Assembly (NCBI GenBank): GCA_026874595.1
Contig: CM049306.1
Location: 20,639,019 to 20,703,018 of the forward strand
Direction: 5' to 3'
DNA from: Sipunculus nudus
Taxonomy: Eukaryota; Annelida; Sipuncula; Golfingiida; Sipunculidae
Length of the DNA stretch: 64,000 nucleotides
Positions within the stretch are counted from its first letter, which is position 1; every line of letters begins with the position of its first letter. The notes under the pieces are model-generated. The model saw nothing but the letters and a program-made list of their open reading frames with translations, had not been told where the DNA came from and made no database searches. Positions 36,880 to 47,391 of the stretch are shown in pieces. The translations under genes and the position numbers were made by a program.

Positions 36880-39800
36880 TGGTACCCCTGACAATGGAGA
36901 AGAAAACATTCAGCCTTGCCCTGGTACCCCTGACAATGGAGAAGATAACATACAGCTTTGCCCTGATACCCTTGACAATGGAGAAGAAAACATTCAACCT
37001 TGCATTAGTACCTCTGACAATAGAGAAGAAAACATTCAGCCTTGCCCTGGTACCCCTAACAATGGAGAAGAAAACATTCAGCCTTGCCCTGGTACCCCTG
37101 ACAATGGAGAAGAAAATATTCAACCTTGCATTAGTACCCCTGACAAGAGAGAAGAAAACATTCAGCCTTGCCCGGTACCCTTGACAATGGAGAAGAAAAC
37201 ATTCAGCCTTGCCCTGGTACCCCTGACAATGGAGAAGAAAACATTCAGCCTTGCCCTGGTACCCCTGACAATGGAGAAGAAAATATTCAACCTTGCATTA
37301 GTACCCCTGACAAGAGAGAAGAAAACATTCAGCCTTGCCCTGTTACCCTTGACAATGGAGAAGAAAATATTCAACCTTGCATTAGTACCCCTGACAAGAG
37401 AGAAGAAAACATTCAGCCTTGCCCTGGTACCCCTGACAATGGAGAAGAAAACATTCAGCTTTGCCCTGGTACCCCTGACAATGGAGAAGAAAACATACAG
37501 CCTTGCCCTGGTACCCTTGACAATGGAGAAGAAAACATTCAACCTTGCATTTGTACCTCTGACAATAGAGAAGAAAACATTCAGCCTTGCCCTGGTACCC
37601 CTGACAATGGAGAAGAAAACATTCAGCCTTGCCTTGGTACCCCTGACAACGGAGAAGAAAATATTCAACCTTGCATTAGTACCCCTGACAAGAGAGAAGA
37701 AAACATTCAGCCTTGCCCTGTGACCCTTGACAATGGAGAAGAAAACATTCAGCCTTGCCCGGTACCCTTGACAATGGAGAAGAAAACATTCAGCCTTGCC
37801 CTGGTACCCCTGACAATGGAGGAGGAAACATTCAGCCTTGCCCTGGTACCCCTGACAATGGAGAAGAAAACATTCAGCCTTGCATTAGTACCTCTGACAA
37901 TAGAGAAGAAAACATTCAGCCTTGCATTAGTACCTCTGACAAGAGAGAAGAAAACATTCAGCCTTGCCCTGGTACCCCTGACAATGCAGAAGAAAACATT
38001 CAACCTTGCATTAGTACCCCTGACAAGAGAGAAGAAAACATTCAGCCTTGCCCTGTTACCCTTGACAATGGAGAAGAAAATATTCAACCTTGCATTAGTA
38101 CAACTGACAAGAGAGAAGAAAACATTCAGCCTTGCCCTGGTACCCCTGACAATGGAGAAGAAAACATTCAGCCTTGCCCTGGTACCCCTGACAATGGAGA
38201 AGATAACATACAGCCTTGCCCTGGTACCCTTGACAATTGAGAAGAAAACATTCAACCTTGCATTAGTACCTCTGACAATAGAGAAGAAAACATTCAGCCT
38301 TGCCCTGGTACCCCTGACAATGGAGAAGAAAACATTCAGCCTTGCCCTGGTACCCCTGACAATGGAGAAGAAAATATTCAACCTTGCATTAGTACCCCTG
38401 ACAAGAGAGAAGAAAACATTCAGCCTTGCCCTGGTACCCCTGACAATGGAGAAGAAAACATTCAGCCTTGCCCTGGTACCCCTGACAATGGAGAAGATAA
38501 CATACAGCTTTGCCCTGATACCCTTGACAATGGAGAAGAAAACATTCAACCTTGCATTAGTACCTCTGACAATAGAGAAGAAAACATTCAGCCTTGCCCT
38601 GGTACCCCTAACAATGGAGAAGAAAACATTCAGCCTTGCCCTGGTACCCCTGACAATGGAGAAGAAAATATTCAACCTTGCATTAGTACCCCTGACAAGA
38701 GAGAAGAAAACATTCAGCCTTGCCCGGTACCCTTGACAATGGAGAAGAAAACATTCAGCCTTGCCCTGGTACCCCTGACAATGGAGAAGAAAACATTCAG
38801 CCTTGCCCTGGTACCCCTGACAATGGAGAAGAAAATATTCAACCTTGCATTAGTACCCCTGACAAGAGAGAAGAAAACATTCAGCCTTGCCCTGTTACCC
38901 TTGACAATGGAGAAGAAAATATTCAACCTTGCATTAGTACCCCTGACAAGAGAGAAGAAAACATTCAGCCTTGCCCTGGTACCCCTGACAATGGAGAAGA
39001 AAACATTCAGCTTTGCCCTGGTACCCCTGACAATGGAGAAGAAAACATACAGCCTTGCCCTGGTACCCTTGACAATGGAGAAGAAAACATTCAACCTTGC
39101 ATTTGTACCTCTGACAATAGAGAAGAAAACATTCAGCCTTGCCCTGGTACCCCTGACAATGGAGAAGAAAACATTCAGCCTTGCCTTGGTACCCCTGACA
39201 ACGGAGAAGAAAATATTCAACCTTGCATTAGTACCCCTGACAAGAGAGAAGAAAACATTCAGCCTTGCCCTGTGACCCTTGACAATGGAGAAGAAAACAT
39301 TCAGCCTTGCCCGGTACCCTTGACAATGGAGAAGAAAACATTCAGCCTTGCCCTGGTACCCCTGACAATGGAGGAGGAAACATTCAGCCTTGCCCTGGTA
39401 CCCCTGACAATGGAGAAGAAAACATTCAGCCTTGCATTAGTACCTCTGACAATAGAGAAGAAAACATTCAGCCTTGCATTAGTACCTCTGACAAGAGAGA
39501 AGAAAACATTCAGCCTTGCCCTGGTACCCCTGACAATGCAGAAGAAAACATTCAACCTTGCATTAGTACCCCTGACAAGAGAGAAGAAAACATTCAGCCT
39601 TGCCCTGTTACCCTTGACAATGGAGAAGAAAATATTCAACCTTGCATTAGTACAACTGACAAGAGAGAAGAAAACATTCAGCCTTGCCCTGGTACCCCTG
39701 ACAATGGAGAAGAAAACATTCAGCCTTGCCCTGGTACCCCTGACAATGGAGAAGATAACATACAGCCTTGCCCTGGTACCCTTGACAATTGAGAAGAAAA

Positions 39801-39983
39801 CATTCAACCTTGCATTAGTACCTCTGACAATAGAGAAGAAAACATTCAGCCTTGCCCTGGTACCCCTGACAATGGAGAAGAAAACATTCAGCCTTGCCCT
39901 GGTACCCCTGACAATGGAGAAGAAAATATTCAACCTTGCATTAGTACCCCTGACAAGAGAGAAGAAAACATTCAGCCTTGCCC
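36880..39983 (+). repeat. 1,552-bp tandem segmental duplication inside the satellite
   Basis: Block 36880-38431 is repeated as 38432-39983. Rare private variants recur at exactly +1,552 bp: 'cagctttgccctgatac' (36952/38504), 'cccctaacaatgg' (37054/38606), 'catttgtacc' (37548/39100), 'gacaacggag' (37647/39199), 'gaggaggaaac' (37818/39370), 'agtacaactgac' (38097/39649) and the stop-creating 'gacaattgag' (38231/39783). The length is 37 monomers minus two single-base deletions, which both copies share. Confidence 0.9.
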
Positions 39984-41490
39984 TGTTACCCTTGACAATG
40001 GAGAAGAAAACATTCAGCCTTGCCCGGTACCCTTGACAATGGAGAAGAAAACATTCAGCCTTGCCCTGGTACCCCTGACAATGGAGAAGAAAGCATTCAG
40101 CCTTGCCCTGGTACCCCTGACAATGGAGGAGAAAATATTCAACCTTGCATTAGTACCCCTGACAAGAGAGAAGAAAACATTCAGCCTTGCCCTGTTACCC
40201 TTGACAATGGAGAAAAAAAAACATTCAGCCTTGCATTAGTAGCTCTGACAAGAGAGAAGAAAACATTCAGCCTTGCCCTGGTACCCCTGACAATGGAGAA
40301 GAAAACATTCAACCTTGCATTAGTACCCCTGACAAGAGAGAAGAAAACATTCAGCCTTGCCCTGTTACCCTTGACAATGGAGAAGAAAATATTCAGCCTT
40401 GCATTAGTACCCCTGACAAGAGAAAAGAAAACATTCAGCCTTGCCCTGTTACCCTTGACAATGGAGAAGAAAACATTCAGCCTTGCATTAGTACCTCTGA
40501 CAAGAGAGAAGAAAACATTCAGCCTTGCCCTGGTACCCCTGACAATGGAGAAGAAAACATTCAACCTTGCATTAGTACCCCTGACAAGAGAGAAGAAACC
40601 ATTCAGTCTTGCCCTGTTACCCTTGACAATAGAGAAGAAAATATTCAACCTTGCATTAGTACCCCTGACATGAGAGAAGAAAACATTCAGCCTTGCCCTG
40701 GTACCCCTGACAATGGAGAAGAAAACATTTAGCCTTGCCCTGGTACCCCTGACAATGGAGAAGAAAATATTCAACCCTGCGTTAGTACCCCTGACAAGAG
40801 AGAAGAAAACATTCAGCCTTGCCCTGTTACCCTTGACAATGGAGAAGAAAACATTCAGCCTTGCCCGGTACCCTTGACAATGGAGAAGAAAACATTAAGC
40901 CTTGCCCTGGTACCCTTGACAATGGAGAAGAAAACATTCAGCCTTGCCCTGGTACCCTTGACAATGGAGAAGAAAACATTCAGCCATGCCCTGGTACCCC
41001 TGACAATAGAGAGGAAAACAAACAGCTATATGCCGTGGTACCCCTGACCATGGAGAGGAAAACATACAACCATGCCGTGGTACCCCTGACAATGGAGAGG
41101 TAAACATACAGCCATGCCCTGGTACCCTTGACAATGGAGAAGAAAACATGCAGCCATGCCCTGGTACCCCTGACAATAGAGAGGAAAACAAACAGCTATA
41201 TGCCGTGGTACCCCTGACCATGGAGAGGAAAACATACAACCATGCCGTGGTACCCCTGACAATGGAGAGGTAAACATACAGCCATGCTCTGGTACCCCTG
41301 ACAATGGAGAAGAAAACAAAATACAGCGAGGCCGTTGTACCCCTGCCAATAGAGAGGAAAACATACAGCCTTGCCCTGGTACCCCTGAAAATGAAGAAGA
41401 AATCATACAGCCATGGCCACGTACCCCTGACAATGGAGAAGAAAACACAGCCTTGCCCTGGTACCACTGACAATGGAGAGGGGTGACAAT

Positions 41491-41720
41491 GGATGAGAAA
41501 AGCCTACAGTCTTGCATGGCTTCCTTTACCAAAGCGGAAAAAAGTTGTGACGCGCAATGGTGAACCATAACAAAGGGAAACATGTATCAATGTAGGGGCA
41601 CATCATGGCAAGAGGAAAATGTAACCATGTAAAGGAACACAATAACAAGAGGAAAATGTGATAACATTTAGGGGTAACCATTTGCCAGAGCAAAAACAAA
41701 CAATCATGTCTTGGTATACA
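41491..41720 (+). repeat. Decayed right edge of the 42-bp satellite
   Basis: Words such as 'gcaagaggaaaatgtaacca' and 'aacaagaggaaaatgtgata' recur about every 42-44 bp but are strongly diverged from the core monomer, as expected at an old array edge. Confidence 0.6.
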
Positions 41721-42741
41721 CAGAACCACAGATAAATTCTTTTGCAAACATGCAGGCTTTTTTTCACATTTCATGAAAGCAGTCCTGATATTCTTTTATT
41801 ACAATAAACAAATTATAGTCATTGCTGAAAAAAATACAACGCGCTCTGCATCCTGGCACGGATTAATTTAGTTCGTATAAGTCTGTGGTCATAAATCCGT
41901 TGAGAAAAAAAGTATCTATGCATGGGAAAGATTCTCTCACGCAGGGATCCGTCCTTGCTTCGCATTCATCATCAGAAGATGCTGAGAACGAAAGTGCCAC
42001 TGGGGATCATTCCTTTCATATCTTTGCCCTTGGCTTTGTGGGTGTCGTCTGCTTTGCCGTCCTCAGAGAATGGATGGCCTTTATTCTCTGTGCGTCAGTA
42101 TTCGGCGTGAGTGACCCTATTGCTCTGCCTGGAATTTTCCATGCGGCCATTGGCCCTGGTTGCTGAATTTTATTTCCATCCATGCATCAAAGGGATACAA
42201 TGCTACTGCTGTGCAAATAACTAAAGAAACACGCCCCTTATTTAACCTGGAGGGGTCCTTTAACAATTAAACAAAGTATAACCCAATTGAAGTTTACACT
42301 TCAGATTTCACAATTTCACTTCAGATCGATAAAAGAAAAGTCAACCTACTTCCCTCGAAATGTATAAAATTCATAGTTTAAGAGTGGCAATAAAGGACTG
42401 CAGAGTCGCCATATAAAATATTGTACAAAATCTTCAAAAAGAGGTGAGAGGAGAGTAACAAATACAATAGGTCTATACTCCGATAAAGAGTCAGCAGAAA
42501 AGATTTCTCATTTTGCATAGGTATAATGAATCTCGAAAAGCCTACAGTTAAATGTAAAGAAGTATATACAATGAGTCTTGTTAAGATAAATATATATGTG
42601 TGTGTGTGTTTGGTATTAGTTTGGGAATAAGAAAAGAAGGATTACAGAAAAATAAGAAAAAGATAATATATAAGAAAAGAAGGTTTTACGAGAAATGACA
42701 AATCTTCAGACACCACTGATGTTAGAGGCTAGTTCATCATT
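41721..42741. other. Intergenic, no gene supported
   Basis: A 93-codon ORF at 41885-42166 has no domain and overlaps another ORF. No repeats recognised. Confidence 0.45.
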
Positions 42742-43165
42742 TTAATTTATGGTTGTTTGTGCATACTTTGGTTTGTTATGTCTAGAGTGACCCTTCATGG
42801 CCTTGCGAACCCGGCAGTAATCGCCCTCTAGGAGTCGCTCGTGCATGATCTCTCTGTATTAATCAAAATTGTTTTTCGCATCTTCGTGGTAATGAAGCGT
42901 GCCATATATTTCGGGCTGGGTGCTCTTGAAGGACACATGCCTCTTGCTTATGCGTGGAGAGAACGTGATGTCACATGACACGAGGTCATCTAGCTGTCTG
43001 ACCTCTCACACCTCAAAATTGAAAACACTCCTCGCGCATTCCACCGCCTGGCTTCCCATCCGAAAAATAATCCGATCCGCCCCAAAATAAATTAATATCA
43101 ATTGCCCTTTGATATATATGACCAATCCTTCCTTACAGACTTTGTGAATTTCAGGACATGTTTAC
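42742..43165 (-). pseudogene. Decayed coding-like segment of unknown identity
   Basis: One minus-strand frame from about 43165 down to a stop at 42742 reads as protein-like sequence for about 140 codons with two internal stops. A TGA follows SVFNFEV (about 43005) and a TAA follows HEDAKNNFD (about 42861). Before, between and after the stops the composition is mixed and non-repetitive: DRIIFRMGSQAVECARS, then EVRQLDDLVSCDITFSPR and HVSFKSTQPEIYGTLHYH, then YREIMHERLLEGDYCRVRK. The GC-richer interval 42780-43085 coincides with it, and both stops could come from single C-to-T changes. I do not recognise the family. It could be a pseudogenic exon, an old mobile-element protein, or chance. Confidence 0.35.
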
Positions 43166-43675
43166 TCCAGTGTTTTATGCATAAACCCAAACCAGTTATA
43201 AATTTATATCATAATATACGCGTGATTGCAAAATTAACCTCTGTAGATTGTCACCAAACATGTACAACATTTCATTGAAATACACCGAGAACATCTGTAA
43301 ACATTATGTGCATGGATAAAAGAAACAGAACAACAGACAAAAAGTTGTGATGTTCTGAACATTATGTGAAATTAGTGATCTATGTTATATATACAGCAGC
43401 TAAAGTATGGCTTCCATATATAGTTTGTATTCTCATTGATCAACTCCAAACCACCCTCATTGTATTTTTATTGTATAATAAAGACCTGTCATTTGGTATT
43501 TTTTTATCACAGAGTTTTATATGCTCGGGGCTATAGAGCAAACCTTTGGTTCTATCAAGATTCCCCTATATATATATATATATATACTTTAGAAACTATA
43601 TGTCACGGGTTTCCCATCCACTGCAGGGACTTCCGTACAACCCCAATAGCTTAGTCATACGCCTGGACCAATAAA

Positions 43676-43715
<40 letters not shown>

Positions 43716-43725
43716 TTATATATAT

Positions 43726-43866
43726 TGTTACGGAAACGTTTTGCTCACAGGAAAATTTTGGGCCGATTCCTGATTCGGACCCATGCATGTCCAGCGTTAA
43801 ATCCGCTTCGCTGGGAAAGCAATTAGCTTCACTTAAGCGAGACAGTTCGGTCCGCTTTTATGTGCA
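43726..43866 (-). mobile_element. Diverged solo LTR of the miniature LTR element
   Basis: 141 bp that on the minus strand begins TGCACATAAAAGCGGACC and ends CCGTAACA. It matches the 156-bp LTR at 44099-44254 along its length, including the part deleted from the LTR at 43877. The B-box region is mutated (GGTCCGAATCA). It is flanked by AT repeat on both sides and lies 10 bp of AT repeat from the complete element. Confidence 0.8.
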
Positions 43867-43876
43867 ATATATATAT

Positions 43877-43979
43877 TGTTACGAAGACAAATTACTCCAT
43901 GTTGATGGCACATAAGTCCGGCGTACCAACCGCTTCGCGAACGAGACAGTTCGGTCCGCTTTTATGTCACCCCGTAACA
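43877..43979 (-). repeat. 3' LTR, shortened by two deletions
   Basis: Shares TGACATAAAAGCGGACCGAA, the CGAAGCGGTTGGTACGCCGG stretch and CAATTTGTCTTCGTAACA-type ends with the 5' LTR. It lacks about 17 bp before the A box and about 36 bp that include the B box. Confidence 0.85.
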
Positions 43980-43981
43980 CA

Positions 43982-43990
43982 CCCCCTCTT
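43982..43990 (-). other. Polypurine tract
   Basis: AAGAGGGGG on the minus strand, 2 nt before the 3' LTR, the expected plus-strand primer site for an LTR element. Confidence 0.7.
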
Positions 43991-44082
43991 AAGAGCGTTC
44001 TGCTATCAGAACAAGACTAATTATCCCAGGAGTCACACTTTGGTGAACATATTCCCTGGGCCACATAGTTTACCGTCATGTT

Positions 44083-44094
44083 GGACGAGCCCCA
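44083..44094 (-). other. Primer-binding-site-like sequence (tRNA-Pro type)
   Basis: TGGGGCTCGTCC, 4 nt inside the 5' LTR edge. It differs from the common tRNA-Pro PBS start by one missing G. Confidence 0.65.
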
Positions 44095-44143
44095 ATTTTG
44101 TTACGAAGACAAATTGCTCAGGGGAAAACATTGGCCTGATCCC

Positions 44144-44154
44144 GGATTCGAACC
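44144..44154 (-). promoter_or_regulatory. B box of internal Pol III promoter
   Basis: GGTTCGAATCC, a canonical tRNA T-arm / B-box sequence. Confidence 0.75.
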
Positions 44155-44186
44155 CATGTTGGTGGCACACAAGTCCGGCGTACCAA

Positions 44187-44197
44187 CCGCTTCGCTA
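44187..44197 (-). promoter_or_regulatory. A box of internal Pol III promoter
   Basis: TAGCGAAGCGG fits TRGCNNAGYGG at every position. Confidence 0.7.
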
Positions 44198-44254
44198 GGA
44201 AAGCAAGCTTCACTAGCGAGACAGTTCGGTCCGCTTTTATGTCACCATGTAACA

Positions 44255-44689
44255 ATATATATTATATACTGAGTATGGCGACCATTGTATGAACTTTAAT
44301 TCCACGTTTGATACCTTTTACCGTCAAATAAAGAGAGCTGATGCATTCTGAATTTCTCATTTAACATCACATACATAAAGATAATAAGAATCTATCTGTA
44401 TAGTGTTTCACGTGCATGAATTTTTATTAATTTATACACATGTGTGCATGGGATGATACGGCAGGTGTACATTTGCTTAATGAATAAATATGCGGGGCAT
44501 CCATGGCAGCGTGATTAGACACGCATTCGCACTTGAATCAAACCATAAAATACAGATCCTTGTATACAGATTGGTCTCATGCAGATCTTTATATAAATCC
44601 ATTCGATAACATCTTGATTTATCTAACATTTATGATGTATCTTTGTTTAATATGTATGAAGTGTTTAACAAATTAATTTTTTAAGGAAT
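44255..44689. other. Intergenic, nothing recognised
   Basis: AT-rich DNA between the TRIM-like element and the next microsatellite; no ORF or repeat supported. Confidence 0.5.
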
Positions 44690-44692
44690 GTG

Positions 44693-44771
<79 letters not shown>
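44690..44771. repeat. (AT)n(GT)n microsatellite
   Basis: AT run of about 60 bp followed by about 10 GT units. Confidence 0.97.
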
Positions 44772-45161
44772 CCATAGAAAGGGATGACTGGGAAACATAG
44801 CCTCTAGAATTCATTTCAAAGCGGAAGACAAATTGCACATCCTGGTTAATACGCATGCCTGGGCTTCAATTAGGATGTCACATTTATTCAAGGTCTTCAG
44901 AAGAATCCGTCAGTGCCTCGTTTCGTTGGAGCAGATGAATGATAAGCTATAACACGAGATGTGCTTTTTGTTGAAAAATGAAAAAAAATGGCTTTGTGAT
45001 ATTAATATACCAATTTCCATTGCAGACTATAGCTTACAAAGTATTCACATGTAATAACATATGTCACACTGGAGATTACAGTGATTGTGATTTATACTCG
45101 ACTCAAGCTAGTGGAGATCCCCAGTCGTGTTCTCTCCTGTAGTAGAGATCCCAATTTTGAT

Positions 45162-45180
45162 CCCCCCCCCCCCACCCCCC
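45162..45180. repeat. Poly-C tract with one A
   Basis: C12, A, C6. Confidence 0.93.
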
Positions 45181-45405
45181 GTGGAATTTCAAATCCTACT
45201 GTATTGTAATGTCCACTGCGGATGTGACATGTACATATTTTTACACACGCATTGTAAAGGACACGTTAGGATCTAATAATTCTCACATATATTTATATAT
45301 AAAGACTATTACGCACGCACACATGCATCAAAAATTCAAGCGCGTACACCAACACATTGATATGTGCTGAATTTCGTTCAATTTTATGATCAGAGATGAT
45401 GGGCT

Positions 45406-45409
<4 letters not shown>

Positions 45410-45448
<39 letters not shown>
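45410..45448. repeat. (CT)n microsatellite
   Basis: About 19 CT units. Confidence 0.96.
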
Positions 45449-45452
<4 letters not shown>

Positions 45453-45878
45453 AAACTTAATGAATTATTTGTGTACAGGTCAACTTAAATTCAATTTCCT
45501 TGATGTTTGAACATGTTCGGTCAGTAACCTGTCGGTCCTACATAAAAGACGATCAGCCCCCATGTCATGACTGGTACCAGACGGTTAATTATGCCGGTGG
45601 ACATTGATAAACGAGCAGGGTGGGTCATATAACGGCCTTGTGTGCAGGCCAGACCAGGGGCGCTCCGGTAGGTACAGGTATATTGAATGGCCAGCGTGTG
45701 TATATGTAATAAGCCCCACCCACCATTTGGCGTGCAGGTATACGTGTTCCTGTAAATGGCCGTGTCACCAGCCGATTATTCTAATGACCTGCTGGTACAT
45801 ATGACGTCATAAACTCGTTTTTAACCATACATGCTATTTCATAATACATAGAAATGCATATAAATCACAAATCTATAT

Positions 45879-45909
<31 letters not shown>

Positions 45910-46231
45910 GATAATATATAATTAAAATCTATGTGTGCGCGGACGTTTTCCGAAATCCTTTCCAAAAAAACAATTAGCATTTTTACTGATATGTACAGAT
46001 GAACGGCTTGAGATGGAAGAAGTGATTTGAAATCAGAATTCATCCCAGGAAGGATTACTGGCACGGGCAATAATGAAATTCAATTAAGGGCTTCATACAA
46101 GTTCATAAACAGATACACTCACAAGTCTCATGCATAGTATGAGAGAATGAACTCAGTCTATACAAATAAACCAATCAGAACTGCACATAGCTGAGTATAG
46201 CGCCTGACTCTCTGTTTGTCTGTTTGTCTGT

Positions 46232-46234
<3 letters not shown>
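45449..46234. other. Intergenic, no gene supported
   Basis: Contains an AT run at 45876-45910; otherwise featureless. Confidence 0.5.

Positions 46235-46289
<55 letters not shown>
46235..46289. repeat. (CT)n microsatellite
   Basis: About 27 CT units, preceded by a short 'ctgtttgt' repeat. Confidence 0.96.
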
Positions 46290-46291
<2 letters not shown>

Positions 46292-46314
46292 ATATATGTA
46301 TACTTTATAGTATT

Positions 46315-46483
46315 ATAACACATATAGTGTATGTGCTTGTATTATAAAGTGGATGGAAATTGCGATTTTTAAATAATAGAGTTCTTGTTATACATGTGTG
46401 TATATCCATTCGCGGAAAATAAAAATATTAAGCAGATACAGAAATTAATAAATATTGGAATTTATGTTTATACAGTTTTAACC
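46315..46483 (+). repeat. Dispersed repeat, copy 2 (partner at 23603-23831)
   Basis: Same ordered words as copy 1, including 'aatattaagcagatacag' and 'tttatgtttatacagtt', with an internal deletion relative to it. Confidence 0.75.
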
Positions 46484-46489
46484 TGGCGG

Positions 46490-47110
46490 CAAGTTAATAG
46501 TCAGCATATGTACAAAAGCCGAATCTTCTTTGCCTGATCATCAATATTTCCGTTTTAGTCCATTTAAAAATTCCTACAATGAACCATATATAAAAACATA
46601 CAGCAGAAGTCCATACCATAAAAGATGACGCACGTATACACACTGAATGTACTGCATGTAGTTTACTTAAAGAAGTTTGGTAACTGCCCTCAGCAGGAAG
46701 AGGGAAGATCAAGTCACTTGTCATCATTTATTTCTAACATTGAGAATTAGTCTTCACAAATAAAAAAAACACTACCTTGTAAGAATATTTACTTTGAGGA
46801 CACACCAGTCTTAACATGTTTATAAATATATGTACATGTACCATGCAGCCCACAACATGTACCAGGTATAGTTGGTAACTCATTCGGGAAGAAGGAAGTT
46901 CAAATAGTTGTCCATCATTTTTAAGACCCCACACTGAATACAGAACAAGTCTATACACAAATCACAACTGTAGGGATCATGTGACCTATAATTCTGAGAA
47001 TGGTACCAATCTACATATATGTTAGATATATTATTTATGTGGATGTACTGAGTATAGCTTATTTGATAAATGTCTTTAGAGTAGGAAGAAGGAAGTACAA
47101 ATGGTTCTCA
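46490..47110 (+). repeat. Three diverged tandem copies of a ~193-bp unit
   Basis: The segment 'ttggtaact...gaagaaggaagttcaaat...gttgtccatcattt' occurs at about 46677, 46870 and 47063, 193 bp apart each time, with substantial divergence between copies. Confidence 0.65.
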
Positions 47111-47323
47111 AAAACGTTTTCCACTCGTTTTGCTTTATTTATAGTCACTCCATGTCTTCTCCGTTACAGTCCCTCGGTTGTTGTTATATTAATATACTTC
47201 CTTATTTCAACGTGCAGGTGACAATAACACTCGAAGCGGGGAAACCCCGGGGAAACTAATTCACATCACGACATTTATATACGAGTTGGTTATGTATAAC
47301 AGCGATATATAAAACAAGTTACC

Positions 47324-47326
<3 letters not shown>

Positions 47327-47389
<63 letters not shown>
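47327..47389. repeat. (AT)n microsatellite, one C interruption
   Basis: About 31 AT units. Confidence 0.97.

Positions 47390-47391
<2 letters not shown>

Larger units (their letters stand above)
35172..41490 (+). repeat. 42-bp satellite array, about 150 monomers
   Basis: The monomer is 42 bp: 'cctgacaatggagaagaaaa' then 'cattcagccttgccctggta' then 'cc'. Most monomers carry a GGTACC (KpnI) site. Recurrent variants include a 'gcattagtacc' monomer, an 'acaagagagaagaaaa' monomer and a 'gataacatacagc' monomer. Since 42 is a multiple of three, two plus-strand frames and one minus-strand frame stay open for long distances: NGEENIQPCPGTPD, TMEKKTFSLALVPL and, on minus, GTRARLNVFFSIVR. One-base deletions ('gcccggtacc' at about 35700, 37170, 37759, 38722, 39311, 40024 and 40865) and an insertion near 36006 switch frames. 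The 'long' ORFs, including one of 853 codons, cross these shifts by passing from one open frame to the other. There is no signal peptide, intron or unique flanking domain. Confidence 0.97.
43877..44254 (-). mobile_element. TRIM-like miniature LTR retrotransposon, 378 bp
   Basis: On the minus strand the layout is 5' LTR (44254-44099, 156 bp), a 3-nt spacer, a primer-binding-site-like TGGGGCTCGTCC (44094-44083), a 119-bp internal region in total, a polypurine tract AAGAGGGGG (43990-43982), and a 3' LTR (43979-43877, 103 bp). Both LTRs start TG and end CA (TGTTAC...CGTAACA) and contain ACATAAAAG, a TATA-like word near the start. The PBS matches the tRNA-Pro-type sequence used by many retroelements (TGGGGGCTCGTCC) except for one missing G. 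There is no room for a protein, so any movement needs enzymes from elsewhere. It is inserted in an AT microsatellite, so the target duplication cannot be read. Confidence 0.82.
44099..44254 (-). repeat. 5' LTR with tRNA-like Pol III boxes
   Basis: Contains TAGCGAAGCGG (44197-44187), an exact match to the A-box consensus TRGCNNAGYGG. It also contains GGTTCGAATCC (44154-44144), an exact B-box. The B-box starts 43 nt after the A-box start, within normal tRNA-gene geometry. Confidence 0.85.

Noticed and set aside
35162..37723. 853-codon ORF of Asn/Glu-rich and Lys/Leu-rich repeats
   Set aside because: It crosses frameshift monomers by moving between two stop-free frames of a 42-bp satellite. It has no signal peptide, unique domain or start context, and the opposite strand is equally open.
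35172..41490. CRISPR-like repeat array
   Set aside because: Contiguous monomers with no unique spacers, in eukaryotic DNA.
41885..42166. 93-codon ORF with a hydrophobic segment
   Set aside because: A single hydrophobic stretch is weak evidence; no homology recognised, and a second frame is open over the same bases.
44144..44197. tRNA gene suggested by A and B boxes
   Set aside because: There is no acceptor stem pairing, the surrounding text repeats in the neighbouring LTRs, and TG...CA ends, PBS and PPT fit a retroelement better.
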